A DNA stretch of 64,000 nt from Atopobium sp. (GCA_015258715.1 JABZHR010000003.1:113354-177353), one strand, 5' to 3'. Shown: positions 1-9,642, numbered from the stretch's first letter. The notes: generated by a model from the sequence alone, not told the origin. Numbers and translations are program-made.

Positions 1-1
1 G

Positions 2-214
2 GATGGTTTTACTGACGAGCTTATTCACCTCTATATGGCAACTGAGCTGACCTTTGAGGAATCAGACCCAGATGCCGACGAATTTATTAACGTGGATCTT
101 GTTCCACTATCTGAGCTGGTAGACGCTGTTCTCGATGGCAAAATTGAGGACGCAAAGACTATCATTGGAGCTCTTATTTGCGATTCAATTTCACACCGAT
201 TGCCTATGGAGTAA
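2..214 (+). CDS. NUDIX hydrolase (ADP-ribose pyrophosphatase-like), C-terminal part
   Basis: Seventy residues of a gene that starts outside the window are readable in frame 2. The segment DGFTDELIHLYMATEL, then DADEFI, LVPLSELV and DAKTI, is the C-terminal pattern of ADP-ribose pyrophosphatase-type NUDIX enzymes (NudF/YqkG), which split ADP-ribose into AMP and ribose 5-phosphate. The NUDIX box itself lies upstream and is not visible, so the substrate is inferred from the tail only. It stops 6 bp before the ABC transporter start and is probably co-transcribed with it. Confidence 0.75.
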   Translation, partial: DGFTDELIHLYMATELTFEESDPDADEFINVDLVPLSELVDAVLDGKIEDAKTIIGALICDSISHRLPME

Positions 215-220
215 TTACGC

Positions 221-2029
221 ATGCTTGATCGTTCTTCTCGCCCTGTACCTGGTAACAACGCTTCTGGCAAACATCGAAAATCGCTGTTTGCCAGTTTTCT
301 TTCTTATTACGCTCCGCAAAAGCATCTGTTTATTCTGGACACTATCTGCGCCATCATTTTGGCCTGCATTGAACTGGCATTTCCTCAGATTTTGCGCTCG
401 CTCACCAAGGGACTGTTTGTGCAGGGTAAAGATGCCATTCTCGGCAGCTTAGTATTCATCGCCGTTGGGCTTGTCGTGATGTATTTTGTCCACTTTCTGT
501 GTCGCTACTTTGTCATTAGCTGGGGACACATCATGGGCGCGCGTATGGAAAGTAAGATGCGAGAAGACCTGTTTGACGCCTACGAGCGTATGAGCTTCTC
601 GTATTACGACCGTCACAAGACGGGCGATCTGATGAGTCGCCTGGTATCCGACTTGTTTGACATTTCAGAGACGGCGCATCATGGCCCTGAGTACCTAATT
701 ATTGGCTTGCTAGAGATTGCCGGCTCTTTTGTCATTCTGGCTTTTATTAACGTACCCCTTACGCTGGTGCTTGCTGGAATCGCTGCAGTGTTGGTAGTGT
801 TCAATTTCTTTGCCAACATGCACATGCGCGGCATTTTTAAAGAGAACCGTATGCGTATTTCCGACGTAAATACCCAGCTAGAGGACTCACTTTCTGGTAT
901 TCGCGTGGTTAAGGGCTTTGCGGCGGAAGATCACGAGCGTAAGAAATTTAGAGCAAGTAACTCGGCATACTTAGACTCCAAGGCCAATATGTACCAGGCT
1001 ATGGGCAGGTATCAAGCGGCAATTTCAGGCATGATGGGTGTTTTGAACACTGTTGTGTTGGTTTTGGGCGGCTGGATGATTGCTCAGGGTCAGATGCAAG
1101 CCATTGACCTGGCTACGTATGCACTCTATATCTCGCTGTTTACCACGCCAATTATGAACATTCTGAACTTTACCGAGACATTCCAGAAGGGCCTTGCTGG
1201 TTTTAAGCGATTCACAGAGATTCTAGAAACTCAGCCAGACATTCAAGACGCACCTGGTGCTCATGATATTCAGATTACCGCCGGCGATATCATCTACCAG
1301 GATGTTCATTTTGCTTACAACAATGCTGAAGAGGTTATCGACGGCCTGAACTTGCATATTGAGAGCGGAAAAACTGTTGCACTGGTTGGACCTTCTGGTG
1401 GAGGTAAGTCCACTACCTGCGCTTTATTGCCACGATTCTACGATGTGACAAGTGGCAGTATCACCATTGATGGGCAGGATATTCGCTCCGTTACGCAGCA
1501 TAGTTTGCGCTCGGCAATTGGTATGGTCCAGCAGGACGTGTATCTCTTTGACGGTACTATCGCGGAGAACATTGCATACGGCTGCCCTGAAGCTTCTGCA
1601 GAAGACATTGCGCTGGCAGCAAAGCGTGCAAACATCGCCGAGTTCATTGAATCGCTGCCAGATGGATATGACACGCAGGTAGGACAGCGTGGAACCAGAC
1701 TTTCTGGTGGACAGAAGCAGCGCATTTCTATTGCGCGTGTGTTCCTGAAGAACCCGCCGCTACTCATTTTGGATGAGGCTACTTCCGCTCTGGATAACGA
1801 GTCCGAGCGCGCGGTCCAGGAGTCCCTTTCCGAGCTGGCTAAGAACAGAACTACGCTGGTCATTGCCCATCGACTCTCGACTATTATGGGTGCTGATGAA
1901 ATAATTACCATCAATCACGGTTGTGCAGTTGAGCGCGGAACTCACGATGAGCTGCTAGAAAAAGGCGGAATCTACGCTCATTACTATCAAATGCAGTTTG
2001 GTGGTGCACCAAACATCGCAAGGCGGTAA
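221..2029 (+). CDS. ABC transporter, fused permease and ATPase (MsbA/LmrA type)
   Basis: 602 residues, the usual size of a half-transporter exporter that works as a dimer in the cytoplasmic membrane. Residues ~30-320 hold about six membrane segments (ABC_membrane domain). The nucleotide-binding domain follows, with Walker A GPSGGGKST at 390-398, Q-loop near 438, signature LSGGQ at 494-498, Walker B LLILDEA at 514-520 and the switch His at 550. All catalytic residues are present. The substrate cannot be told; family members export lipids, peptides or drugs. The single gene without a partner subunit suggests a homodimer. Confidence 0.92.
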   Translation: MLDRSSRPVPGNNASGKHRKSLFASFLSYYAPQKHLFILDTICAIILACIELAFPQILRSLTKGLFVQGKDAILGSLVFIAVGLVVMYFVHFLCRYFVISWGHIMGARMESKMREDLFDAYERMSFSYYDRHKTGDLMSRLVSDLFDISETAHHGPEYLIIGLLEIAGSFVILAFINVPLTLVLAGIAAVLVVFNFFANMHMRGIFKENRMRISDVNTQLEDSLSGIRVVKGFAAEDHERKKFRASNSAYLDSKANMYQAMGRYQAAISGMMGVLNTVVLVLGGWMIAQGQMQAIDLATYALYISLFTTPIMNILNFTETFQKGLAGFKRFTEILETQPDIQDAPGAHDIQITAGDIIYQDVHFAYNNAEEVIDGLNLHIESGKTVALVGPSGGGKSTTCALLPRFYDVTSGSITIDGQDIRSVTQHSLRSAIGMVQQDVYLFDGTIAENIAYGCPEASAEDIALAAKRANIAEFIESLPDGYDTQVGQRGTRLSGGQKQRISIARVFLKNPPLLILDEATSALDNESERAVQESLSELAKNRTTLVIAHRLSTIMGADEIITINHGCAVERGTHDELLEKGGIYAHYYQMQFGGAPNIARR

Positions 2030-2165
2030 AATAGAGCATTAAGTGCTTTGCGAAACGCGGTTTGCAGCTTGCAGTTTGCAAACCGACGGCTCGTAACCAA
2101 AGGTCAAAAGTCAACGCATCGCACGCCTTGAAAGCGTGTTTATGCAGGTTGAATGAGAGAGCTAC

Positions 2166-3080
2166 ATGGCTAAAGATGATGCAGAACGTTCACGCTTCGC
2201 GCGTCGCCAGAAGGGCGCGCTTGACGCTGACGCAGCTGAAGAGTTGTTTACCAAGGTAGACGAGACAGGTCATCCTAACGAGGAACGCGCAGCTCAAGAG
2301 CGTGCTCGCAGGCAGGGTGGAGCTGTAGCGGTAGACGTTGACCCGCTCTCAGGATCTGATCCTTCGGGCTCAAATATCGAGAAGGTCATTACAAAGACAG
2401 CAGTCCTTTTTGTCCTGGTTTTCCTGGTAATTGTTGTTCTCATGCAGGTTTCTTGCGGTGTTATTCGTCGAGCCAACACAGCAAATCTGACTGAATCTGT
2501 TACGGTACGATCTGTTGCATCCGCATTGCGTGGAGGCGTTGAGTGGGGTAATGGATTTACGCAGTTCCCTGAGGATTTCTCGGTTCAGGAAGCTGACGAG
2601 AACACTGGTCGCGTAGAGGTAACGGTTACCGACACTACCTCAAAAGACGTGCTTGAATGCTATGCAGGATCCAGTGTTCAGGCTCAGGCGTTTGCTATTA
2701 ACGCGCTGCTCAACCCACGAATCAATACCGTTGTCTATCACGTTAGCGTTCATAGAAACGACCAGGGTGAGTTGCAGAAATCTCAGCTCTTTGGATTCCT
2801 TAAGCCTGGTGGAGACGCAACACCTATTTTTACCTTTACGTTCTCAAAGACGCAGTCCTCTGATGGCGTAAATATCACCATGGTCATCACTGGTGCAAAC
2901 GACACCATTCAAAAAGAATTGCGTGACCAGATTGCAACCTCATTTACGCCAGTTCGCGTGCTTGGTGGCATCGTTGGCGGTGACTCTTCAACAAAGAAGA
3001 ACACTACAACTGGCACAACAGGAACCACAGGAACCACTGGCACCACTGGTACATCCGACAGTTCTTCAAGCACCAAGTAG
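2166..3080 (+). CDS. Membrane-anchored protein of unknown function with Gly/Thr repeat tail
   Basis: 304 residues. A charged cytoplasmic N-terminus (~1-70) is followed by one strong membrane helix (~75-97, ending FLVIVVLMQVSCG), then an extracytoplasmic region of ~160 residues. The C-terminus is low complexity: TGTTGTTGTTGTTG then serines. I do not recognise the extracellular domain. The tail resembles a flexible wall-spanning linker but carries no LPXTG motif. The gene stands alone, with a 130-bp leader after the ABC gene and a strong terminator 25 bp downstream. Confidence 0.7.
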   Translation: MAKDDAERSRFARRQKGALDADAAEELFTKVDETGHPNEERAAQERARRQGGAVAVDVDPLSGSDPSGSNIEKVITKTAVLFVLVFLVIVVLMQVSCGVIRRANTANLTESVTVRSVASALRGGVEWGNGFTQFPEDFSVQEADENTGRVEVTVTDTTSKDVLECYAGSSVQAQAFAINALLNPRINTVVYHVSVHRNDQGELQKSQLFGFLKPGGDATPIFTFTFSKTQSSDGVNITMVITGANDTIQKELRDQIATSFTPVRVLGGIVGGDSSTKKNTTTGTTGTTGTTGTTGTSDSSSSTK

Positions 3081-3104
3081 TCTGTCTCACCTGAGAAAAA
3101 GTGT

Positions 3105-3134
3105 AAAAGAGCCGCTGATGCCAGCGGCTCTTTT
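3105..3134 (+). terminator. Rho-independent terminator
   Basis: Stem AGAGCCGCTG / CAGCGGCTCT (3108-3117 with 3122-3131), 4-nt loop, T-run. It ends the 2166-3080 gene. Confidence 0.9.
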
Positions 3135-3261
3135 GCTTACGCAGCTTGAAGTGACTCATCGGGAGGTCGTCGCGCCTCAAAATGGTGACACCAATGATGA
3201 GTTTGCACGTTAATTTGGCAGAAAGTAAGCGGATTGGTGTTTCCAAGACGATTTTGGTCAC

Positions 3262-3431
3262 AAAAAGGTAAAAAACCCGTTTAGTTGGGGGTTTTAGACT
3301 TTATGCATGACGATTTTGAGCCATTTAGAGCCAGTAATGTGCCGTTCGATTAGCGCCAACTGGCCTTTTAGTAATATCAAATCTTTAAGTAATTCTATTG
3401 ATCCCCAACTAAACGGGTTTTTTACCTTTTT
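3262..3431. repeat. 29-bp perfect inverted repeat pair enclosing 112 bp
   Basis: The left arm is 3262-3290 and the right arm 3403-3431, exact reverse complements over 29 bp. The core is GGTAAAAAACCCGTTTAGTT followed by GG. The same 22-nt core recurs three times at 39101-39248, but the sequence between the arms differs there. The 3081-3632 stretch holds only this element, a terminator and small direct repeats (AATCTTTGCATAGC at ~3518 and ~3536). No gene is supported in it. Confidence 0.85.
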
Positions 3432-3632
3432 CGCCCTATTTTGAGTCTCAATGTTTGTTTGATAAAAAATGAAACGAATAAAGTGCCAGAAAAATGCGTT
3501 TTCATGCATAGCGTCGAATCTTTGCATAGCGACAAATCTTTGCATAGCCGTTGGGACAAAAATAGGTACCCACTCTATGAGAGTGAGCACCTGCCGCATA
3601 GAAAAATGCTTTTCCGCAGCTTGCGCGAGCTT

Positions 3633-4502
3633 TTACTCCTGCAGAAGCTGAGCAATCAGGCCCAGCTTTGTCTCAAACGAAACGCCACGAAGCTCAAAGT
3701 TTGGCTGCTCACGAGTAATTTCCATGGACTCGCAAACAAACTCACCTGCAAACTCAACAGCGTCAGCGATTTCCTGACCACACATAACTGCAGCTAGAAG
3801 TGCAGACGCAAACAGATCGCCGGTACCGTGCAGCATGTAGGGCAGAAGCTCGGAAACAATCTCGCCACGCTCGGACTCGGTAGCAACAAAGTTGCGAATG
3901 AGACCGTCGTCACGAACGATACCCTTAAGAACGACGCACTTTGCACCCATTGCAAGCAGCGCATCAAGTAGCTCATCTACCTGCTCATCTGTCAGATCCT
4001 GACCAGCATAAGGAATACCAGTTAGAATCGATGCCTCAGTAAGGTTTGGTGTCAGAATATCGGCACCGTTTACCAGGGATTTCATTGCATCACAAAGCTC
4101 TTGCGTATAAGTTGGATACATCTTGCCGCCGTCGCCCATAACTGGATCGACAACACGAAGCGCCTTTGGATGCTCCTTGTACAAACGCTGAATGCTCGCA
4201 ACCTGTTCTGCAGCACCAAGGAAGCCAGAATAAATGGCGTCCAGGTCAATGCCCTCTTCCTGCCATGCATCAAGGTAGTCCTCGAGCATGTTGGTGGTGT
4301 CATGCATGTAGAACGTAGGGAACTTGGTGTGTGCCGAGAAAAGCGACGTAGGCACGGGGCAAACGTCACATCCTGCTGCAGAAAGCACCGGAATAGCTAC
4401 GCCCAGCGAGCATTTTCCGTATCCGCAGAGGTCATGCACTGCGGCGATGCGAGGGATGTACGAGCCTTCTCGCTGGTACAGAACAGAGTTGGTTTCATTC
4501 AT
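3633..4502 (-). CDS. pdxY: Pyridoxamine/pyridoxal kinase (PdxY/PdxK-like)
   Basis: 289 residues of the ribokinase-like PfkB fold. It phosphorylates pyridoxal/pyridoxamine to the 5'-phosphate (vitamin B6 salvage). Visible marks are the N-terminal [13 protein letters not shown] substrate loop, [12 protein letters not shown] in the centre, [14 protein letters not shown], and the anion-hole/catalytic motif [12 protein letters not shown], where GTGD carries the catalytic Asp. The GYGKCSL variant is typical of the Gram-positive PdxY group rather than of thiamin pyrimidine kinase ThiD, which is the main alternative. It is divergent from purE across a 116-bp gap that must hold both promoters. Confidence 0.82.
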   Translation of the reverse strand: MNETNSVLYQREGSYIPRIAAVHDLCGYGKCSLGVAIPVLSAAGCDVCPVPTSLFSAHTKFPTFYMHDTTNMLEDYLDAWQEEGIDLDAIYSGFLGAAEQVASIQRLYKEHPKALRVVDPVMGDGGKMYPTYTQELCDAMKSLVNGADILTPNLTEASILTGIPYAGQDLTDEQVDELLDALLAMGAKCVVLKGIVRDDGLIRNFVATESERGEIVSELLPYMLHGTGDLFASALLAAVMCGQEIADAVEFAGEFVCESMEITREQPNFELRGVSFETKLGLIAQLLQE

Positions 4503-4618
4503 TACAGTTTCCTTTCACGTGGACTGATGGACCAACGTTCAAGAAAATCATACTCTATACTGTGAAGTGGATATTTGACGTATCCACCTATTTTAAGAGA
4601 CGTAACAAAGGAGCAGAG

Positions 4619-5080
4619 ATGGCAGATCAGCCTGTTGTCGGTATCATCATGGGATCTAAGAGCGACCTTGCAACTATGGAGGGATGCACCGCCGAGCTCG
4701 AGCGCCTTGGCGTTCCATACGAGCTGGTTATCGCGTCTGCACACCGCACTCCAGACAAGGTTCACCAGTGGGCCGAGACCGCCGCTGACCGTGGCCTCAA
4801 GGTAATCATCGCAGCTGCAGGAAAGGCCGCTCACCTGGGCGGAGTTGTTGCTGCATTTACTCCACTGCCTGTCGTTGGCGTTCCAATGAAGACCTCTGAC
4901 CTCGGCGGCATGGACTCCCTGCTTTCCATGGTTCAGATGCCATCCGGCGTGCCCGTTGCCTGCGTTGCCATCAACGGCGCTAAAAACGCAGCTATTTACG
5001 CTACTCAGATTCTTGGCGCATCCCTTCCAGAGTATCGCGAGAAGATCGTCCAGCTCAAAGCCGAGATGGCTGACGCATAA
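4619..5080 (+). CDS. purE: N5-carboxyaminoimidazole ribonucleotide mutase PurE
   Basis: 153 residues, full length for class I PurE, which converts N5-CAIR to CAIR in de novo purine synthesis. GSKSD (12-16) and SAHRTP (40-45) supply the phosphate- and substrate-binding loops, and a Gly/Ala-rich [25 protein letters not shown] stretch follows in two conserved blocks. The start at MADQPV is chosen because AAAGGAG sits 7 nt upstream; an upstream in-frame start would add 19 non-conserved residues. The partner purK is not in the window. A TATACT -10-like hexamer lies at 4556-4561. Confidence 0.95.
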   Translation: MADQPVVGIIMGSKSDLATMEGCTAELERLGVPYELVIASAHRTPDKVHQWAETAADRGLKVIIAAAGKAAHLGGVVAAFTPLPVVGVPMKTSDLGGMDSLLSMVQMPSGVPVACVAINGAKNAAIYATQILGASLPEYREKIVQLKAEMADA

Positions 5081-5116
5081 GCTGATCTACAGCTCGCAAA
5101 TAGAACTGCACCCGCA

Positions 5117-5149
5117 CCCGCGCTTTAGAAAACCTAAGGCGCGGGTTTT
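5117..5149 (+). terminator. Rho-independent terminator after purE
   Basis: Stem CCCGCGCTTTAG (5117-5128) pairs with CTAAGGCGCGGG (5134-5145), with one G-U pair, followed by TTTT. It separates purE from the sortase gene. Confidence 0.88.
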
Positions 5150-5297
5150 GCGTATTTTGCGTACCTGCAAAATGTGATTATGCGATGACTTCATAAGATG
5201 CACAGAGATTTTTGTTTCGTGCATAGCTAAACTTTTAAGGGGTATCACAAGAGTATGACAAAGGTATGACAAACGAGTACCTTCAGAAGGGAAGTGC

Positions 5298-6236
5298 ATG
5301 GAATCAAAAAACGGCAAGCATTTTGCTTCATTCGCCGCTGCTGATCAGCCGGCTGGAAATACTCACACCTCAAAAACCTCCGTCGGGATGGCTTCTATGA
5401 AAAGCTCCGCTTCTTTAAAAAAAGACGACAACAAGAAAACCTCTCCTAAAAAGTCTGGCGAGAAACCCGCTAAGAAGAAGGGTTTTGCCTACATTCTTTC
5501 CACAATCTTGCTGGTAGTTGGCATTGGCCTCTTGGTTGTTGCTGGCGTTATGTTTGGCAAGACGCAGCTTGAGTATCACGAGCAAGATGTCATCAACGAA
5601 GAGCTTGCAACATACGCAACAGTTTCCGAGAAAAAAGATGAGGCTCCAGTTATTGATTGGGCTGGTCTTCAGGCAGTAAATAACCAGGTAGTCGGCTGGA
5701 TTCAGATTCCAAACACACAGGTCAACTACCCTGTTTATCAAACCACAGATAACGACCACTACCTGCACACAAACGTAAAAGGCGAGTGGTCAATCGGCGG
5801 TCAGATTTTCATGGATTACCAGAACAATCCAAATGGCCTCACTGACCAGCAGACTATTCTCTATGGTCACCATATGAGAAACGGCTCAATGTTCCAGTAC
5901 ATCGGAGCAATGAATGACCAGTCTACCTTTGATAAGGTCGAGACAATCTGGTACGTCACGCCTACTCAGACGTACGAGCTTGAGCCTGTGTTTACCTATC
6001 ACACCGACGAAGATGACGAGGAAGTCCGACAGTTTAACTTTGGCTCTGTCGATGAGTTCAGGTCTTACCTAAAAGATAGGCTTTCTAGAGCAGTAAGCTC
6101 TCGTTCCGATGCAGCAGATGTTATTTCTCGCGCTGATCATGTTCTTACACTCTTTACCTGCAATTATACCGACCAGTACGGCAGGACCATGCTCATCTGT
6201 GTACCAAAGACTGAAGCTCAGCCAAAGGCTCAGTAG
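5298..6236 (+). CDS. srtB: Class B sortase
   Basis: 312 residues. A long Lys/Ser-rich cytoplasmic tail (1-62), a membrane helix (~63-86), then the sortase barrel starting VNNQVVGWIQIPNTQVNYPV, a signature of class B enzymes. The catalytic triad is visible: His191 in LYGHHM, Cys288 in LFTCNY, Arg296 in GRTML. Class B sortases usually join NPQTN-like signals to peptidoglycan or act in pilus anchoring. No NPxTN substrate is encoded nearby, and the two wall proteins of this window carry LPETG. It sits alone between two terminators and between purE and purF. The start codon has GAAGGGA upstream. Confidence 0.9.
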   Translation: MESKNGKHFASFAAADQPAGNTHTSKTSVGMASMKSSASLKKDDNKKTSPKKSGEKPAKKKGFAYILSTILLVVGIGLLVVAGVMFGKTQLEYHEQDVINEELATYATVSEKKDEAPVIDWAGLQAVNNQVVGWIQIPNTQVNYPVYQTTDNDHYLHTNVKGEWSIGGQIFMDYQNNPNGLTDQQTILYGHHMRNGSMFQYIGAMNDQSTFDKVETIWYVTPTQTYELEPVFTYHTDEDDEEVRQFNFGSVDEFRSYLKDRLSRAVSSRSDAADVISRADHVLTLFTCNYTDQYGRTMLICVPKTEAQPKAQ

Positions 6237-6317
6237 TTGGTACACGGACGGCAGAAACTCTGGCAAGAGCGGTCCGTTAAGCTCAACAAACTGCCATTTT
6301 CTTAAAAAATTGTTACA

Positions 6318-6349
6318 CGCTCCGAACATATTTGTTCGGAGCGCTTTTT
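6318..6349 (+). terminator. Rho-independent terminator after sortase
   Basis: 11-bp perfect stem CGCTCCGAACA / TGTTCGGAGCG (6318-6328, 6333-6343), loop TATT, T-run. Confidence 0.92.
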
Positions 6350-6385
6350 CTTGCAAATTTCCAGGTACACTGTATGTACTGTTGC

Positions 6386-6404
6386 CAAACGTGAGAGACG
6401 TTTG
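6386..6404 (+). promoter_or_regulatory. Small dyad in the purF leader
   Basis: CAAACGT-gagag-ACGTTTG is a perfect 7-bp dyad 41 bp before the purF start. TTGCAA (6351) and TATGTA (6373) upstream could be -35 and -10. The dyad could be an operator or a leader hairpin of the purine operon. No known repressor site is claimed. Confidence 0.35.
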
Positions 6405-6444
6405 ATCAAGGGTGACTCAAGCCGAGGAGCCCGGAGGGGATCCA

Positions 6445-7938
6445 ATGGAACTTCACGAGGAATGTGGCGTCTTTGGAGTATGGGCGCCTGACCGTGACGT
6501 TGCTCGACTCACTTATTTTGCGCTGCACGCGCTGCAGCATCGCGGGCAAGATTCCGCAGGTATAGCCGTCGGCGACGGCCAGACCGTGCTTATCAGAAAA
6601 GACACGGGCCTCGTAACTGAAGTTTTTAACAACGACGATCTCAACGCAATGCCAGGTAAAGTGGCTATCGGCCACTGCCGTTACGGCACTGCGGGCGCCA
6701 AGGGCTGGGAGTCGGCCCAGCCACACATGTCATCCATCGACGAGACCCTCATTGCTCTGGCGCATAACGGCACTCTCGTTAACTTTGACTCCTTGCGAGA
6801 AGAACTGTCTTCTCGCCAGATTTCCTTTAGATCCAACACGGATTCCGAGGTAGCAGCCCAGCTCATTGGCTACTTCACGCGTCAAACGCACCGACTGCGC
6901 ACCGGCATCGCCGCAACTATGAACCTCATCGAGGGTGGCTACGCCATGGTGCTCATCCGTGAGAACGCGCTGTATGCGTTTAGGGATCCAAACGGCATTC
7001 GTCCGCTGGTACTTGGCCATATTGGCGAGGAGGGCGAGAATAACTGGGTGGTTGCATCGGAGACGTGCGCGCTGGATATTGTGGGCGCCACGTATGTGCG
7101 CGAGGTTGCTCCCGGCGAGATTATCCGTATCTCAGACAATGGCCTGTCTTCTGAGATGGGACTTGCTCCTCGTCAGCAGGCAGACTGCATTTTTGAGCAG
7201 GTGTATTTCTCGCGCCCTGACTCTATTATCAGTGGTCGCTCGGTATATTCTGTCCGTCACCAGATGGGCCGTCAGCTGGCAAAAGAGACGCCAGCAGACG
7301 TTGACCTGGTAATTGGTGTACCAGATTCCGGTGTTCCTGCAGCTGAGGGCTTTGCACAAGAGCTGGACGTGCCATTTGGTACCGGCCTCATCAAGAATCG
7401 CTACGTTGCTAGAACGTTCATTCAGCCTACACAGCAGCTTCGTGAGCTGGGCGTTCGCTTGAAGCTCAACGCACTTTCAGACGTTGTCGCAGATAAACGC
7501 ATTGTAATGGTGGACGATTCTGTTGTTCGCGGCACTACTTCAAAGCAGATTGTTCAGCTGCTCAGAGACGCGGGAGCTACAGAAGTGCATGTCAGAAGTG
7601 CTTCTCCTAAAGTAGCGTGGCCCTGCTTCTACGGCATTGATACCGCTGACCAACACCAGCTTGTTGCAGCAAAAATGAGTACAGAAGAAATTTGTGAGTA
7701 TATCGGCGCAGATTCTTTGGGCTTCTTGAGCCTCGAGGGCCTGCTTGCTTGCGTGCCATCAAGAGGTTATTGCGAGTCTTGTTTTAGCGGGAAGTATCCC
7801 GTGGAAATTCCCGAGGACTTCCACCAGAGGTTTTTGCCAGAGAACAAGCCTGATAACTTGCACCCGTCGTATGCACTAAAGTTTGACCAGGTAGAACAGC
7901 AGTTAATTGATCAGGGCCTTATGCCCTCAGAGCAGTAA
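6445..7938 (+). CDS. purF: Amidophosphoribosyltransferase PurF
   Basis: 497 residues from the chosen ATG. It catalyses the first committed step of purine synthesis: PRPP + Gln to phosphoribosylamine. The N-terminal Ntn glutaminase domain begins MELHEECGVFGVW, so Cys7 becomes the N-terminal nucleophile after removal of a six-residue propeptide; HALQHRGQDSAG and GHCRYGTAG follow. The C-terminal PRTase domain has the PRPP motif VMVDDSVVRGTTS. Cysteines near 390 and in the tail (YCESCFSG) fit the iron-sulfur type. A GTG 33 bp upstream is possible, but GGAGGGG at 6433 is ideally spaced for 6445. First gene of purF-purM-purN. Confidence 0.96.
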   Translation: MELHEECGVFGVWAPDRDVARLTYFALHALQHRGQDSAGIAVGDGQTVLIRKDTGLVTEVFNNDDLNAMPGKVAIGHCRYGTAGAKGWESAQPHMSSIDETLIALAHNGTLVNFDSLREELSSRQISFRSNTDSEVAAQLIGYFTRQTHRLRTGIAATMNLIEGGYAMVLIRENALYAFRDPNGIRPLVLGHIGEEGENNWVVASETCALDIVGATYVREVAPGEIIRISDNGLSSEMGLAPRQQADCIFEQVYFSRPDSIISGRSVYSVRHQMGRQLAKETPADVDLVIGVPDSGVPAAEGFAQELDVPFGTGLIKNRYVARTFIQPTQQLRELGVRLKLNALSDVVADKRIVMVDDSVVRGTTSKQIVQLLRDAGATEVHVRSASPKVAWPCFYGIDTADQHQLVAAKMSTEEICEYIGADSLGFLSLEGLLACVPSRGYCESCFSGKYPVEIPEDFHQRFLPENKPDNLHPSYALKFDQVEQQLIDQGLMPSEQ

Positions 7939-7949
7939 GGGGAGAAACA

Positions 7950-9038
7950 ATGACCACTTCCGCTGATCCAGCCAAGCAGATTACCTACGCCGACGCAGGC
8001 GTTGACGTTGATGAGGGCGCTCGCGCGGTTGACGCCATCAAAGCTGCTGTTGCTACAACTACTCGCCCCGAGGTCATCGGCGGCCTGGGCGGCTTTGGCT
8101 CCTGCTTCTCGGCCGCAGCTCTGAAGGACATGGAGGAGCCCGTGCTGGTCAGCGGCACTGACGGCGTTGGAACCAAGCTTGCCATTGCGCAGCTGCTCAA
8201 CCGCCACAACACGGTGGGCGAGGACCTGGTTGCAATGTGCGTTGATGACATTGTCCCCATGGGCGCTGAGCCTCTGTTCTTCCTGGATTACGTAGCCGTG
8301 GGCAAGCTTAAAGCTGAGGCTGTTGCCGAGGTTGTCGGTGGTATTGCAGAGGGTTGCCGCAAGAGTGGTTGTGCTCTGGTTGGCGGCGAGATGGCCGAGC
8401 ATCCAGGCGTTATGAACCCCGATGACTACGATCTGGCTGGCTTTGTCGTAGGCGTTGTGGACAAACCAAAGATCTTAGGTCCCGAGAAGGTCAGTGAGGG
8501 TGATATCATCCTGGGACTTCCTTCCTCTGGCATTCACTCCAACGGATATTCGCTGGTTCGCAAGGTGGCCATTGAGGGCAAGACGGTCGAGGAGCTCAAT
8601 CAGCCTCTGGAGGAGCTTGACGGCGAGTCACTTGCAGATGCCGTTTTGCGCCCAACCACCATTTATGCAGGTGGATTGCTTGCTGCTCTTCGTGCAGGCG
8701 CACCTATCAAGGCTATGGCGCACATCACCGGTGGTGGCATCACCGAGAACCTTAACCGTGCGCTTCCATCTCACCTTGATGCAGAGGTTGATCGTGGTGG
8801 AGAGGCTGGTCCTGCATGGTCTATACCACCTGTTATTTCTTACGTTTCTAACGCCGCAAACCTGTCTCTTGATGAGCAGTATCGCACGTTCAACATGGGC
8901 GTTGGCATGGCTCTTATCGTAGACATGGACGATGTTGACGACGTAGCGGAGGCCCTCTCTGAGCAGGGCTTTGAGCCATTTGTTATGGGTCAGATTATCC
9001 CGGGCACCGGAAAGGTGGTCTACAACGATGCCAATTAA
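7950..9038 (+). CDS. purM: Phosphoribosylformylglycinamidine cyclo-ligase PurM
   Basis: 362 residues. AIR synthetase, the ATP-dependent ring closure of FGAM in purine synthesis. Family marks are YADAGVDVDEG near the N-terminus, GGFGSCF, LVSGTDGVGTKL, VDDIVPMGAEPLFFLDYVAVG and HITGGGITENLNR. An insertion around residues 275-290 (HLDAEVDRGGEAGPAW) is slightly longer than usual. It starts 11 bp after the purF stop with GGGGAG as ribosome site, and overlaps purN by 11 bp, so the three genes are translationally linked. Confidence 0.96.
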   Translation: MTTSADPAKQITYADAGVDVDEGARAVDAIKAAVATTTRPEVIGGLGGFGSCFSAAALKDMEEPVLVSGTDGVGTKLAIAQLLNRHNTVGEDLVAMCVDDIVPMGAEPLFFLDYVAVGKLKAEAVAEVVGGIAEGCRKSGCALVGGEMAEHPGVMNPDDYDLAGFVVGVVDKPKILGPEKVSEGDIILGLPSSGIHSNGYSLVRKVAIEGKTVEELNQPLEELDGESLADAVLRPTTIYAGGLLAALRAGAPIKAMAHITGGGITENLNRALPSHLDAEVDRGGEAGPAWSIPPVISYVSNAANLSLDEQYRTFNMGVGMALIVDMDDVDDVAEALSEQGFEPFVMGQIIPGTGKVVYNDAN

Positions 9039-9642
9039 GCTTGGCGTTCTTCTTTCTGGTTCGGGTACCAACCTCCAGGCTATTATCGATGCTATCCAGG
9101 CTGGTACGTTGGATGCAACCATTGAACTGGTTGTTTCTTCTCGCCCTAGTGCATACGGCTTGAAAAGAGCAGAGGCAGCCGGCCTGCAAACGCTGACGCT
9201 CTCAAAAGAGACGTACGAGGACCCGTTTGTCGCGGACATGGTGATTGCTACCGAGCTTAAGCGCTATAACGTTGATTACGTTGTTATGGCTGGTTACATG
9301 CGTAAAGTTGGCGTTCCTATTCTGAACACCTTCTCTAATCGCGTGCTCAACCTGCACCCGGCGCTGTTGCCAAGCTTCCGCGGCGCGCACGCTATTCAGG
9401 ATGCGTATGAGTACGGAGTCAAGGTGACAGGTGTTACCGTTCATCTGGCAAACGCTGATTACGACCGCGGTCCTATTATTGCCCAGCGACCTGTTGTGGT
9501 TGAGGAGGGCTGGACCGTTGACCAGCTTGAAGAGGCAATTCACCAGGTAGAGCATCAGCTGTATCCAGAGGTGTTACAGCTTTTTGCGCAGGACAAGGTT
9601 CACGTTGAGGGCCAAAAGGTTCGCATAGAGGCAGGCAAGTAA
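9028..9642 (+). CDS. purN: Phosphoribosylglycinamide formyltransferase PurN
   Basis: 204 residues. It transfers a formyl group from 10-formyl-THF to GAR. The N-terminal LGVLLSGSGTNLQAII phosphate loop and the catalytic block NLHPALLPSFRGAHA, followed by TGVTVHLANADYD, give the conserved Asn, His and Asp residues. The start at MPIKLG lies inside the purM end (11-bp overlap), and upstream in-frame codons belong to purM's shadow frame. The stop codon is directly followed by the next ATG. Confidence 0.95.
   Translation: MPIKLGVLLSGSGTNLQAIIDAIQAGTLDATIELVVSSRPSAYGLKRAEAAGLQTLTLSKETYEDPFVADMVIATELKRYNVDYVVMAGYMRKVGVPILNTFSNRVLNLHPALLPSFRGAHAIQDAYEYGVKVTGVTVHLANADYDRGPIIAQRPVVVEEGWTVDQLEEAIHQVEHQLYPEVLQLFAQDKVHVEGQKVRIEAGK

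Noticed and set aside
3262..3431. Insertion sequence or MITE
   Set aside because: Inverted ends are present, but the interior is unrelated to the second locus and no target-site duplication is evident, so it is reported as a repeat only.
4562..4618. N-terminal extension of PurE
   Set aside because: The 19 residues are not conserved and the ribosome site fits the internal ATG.
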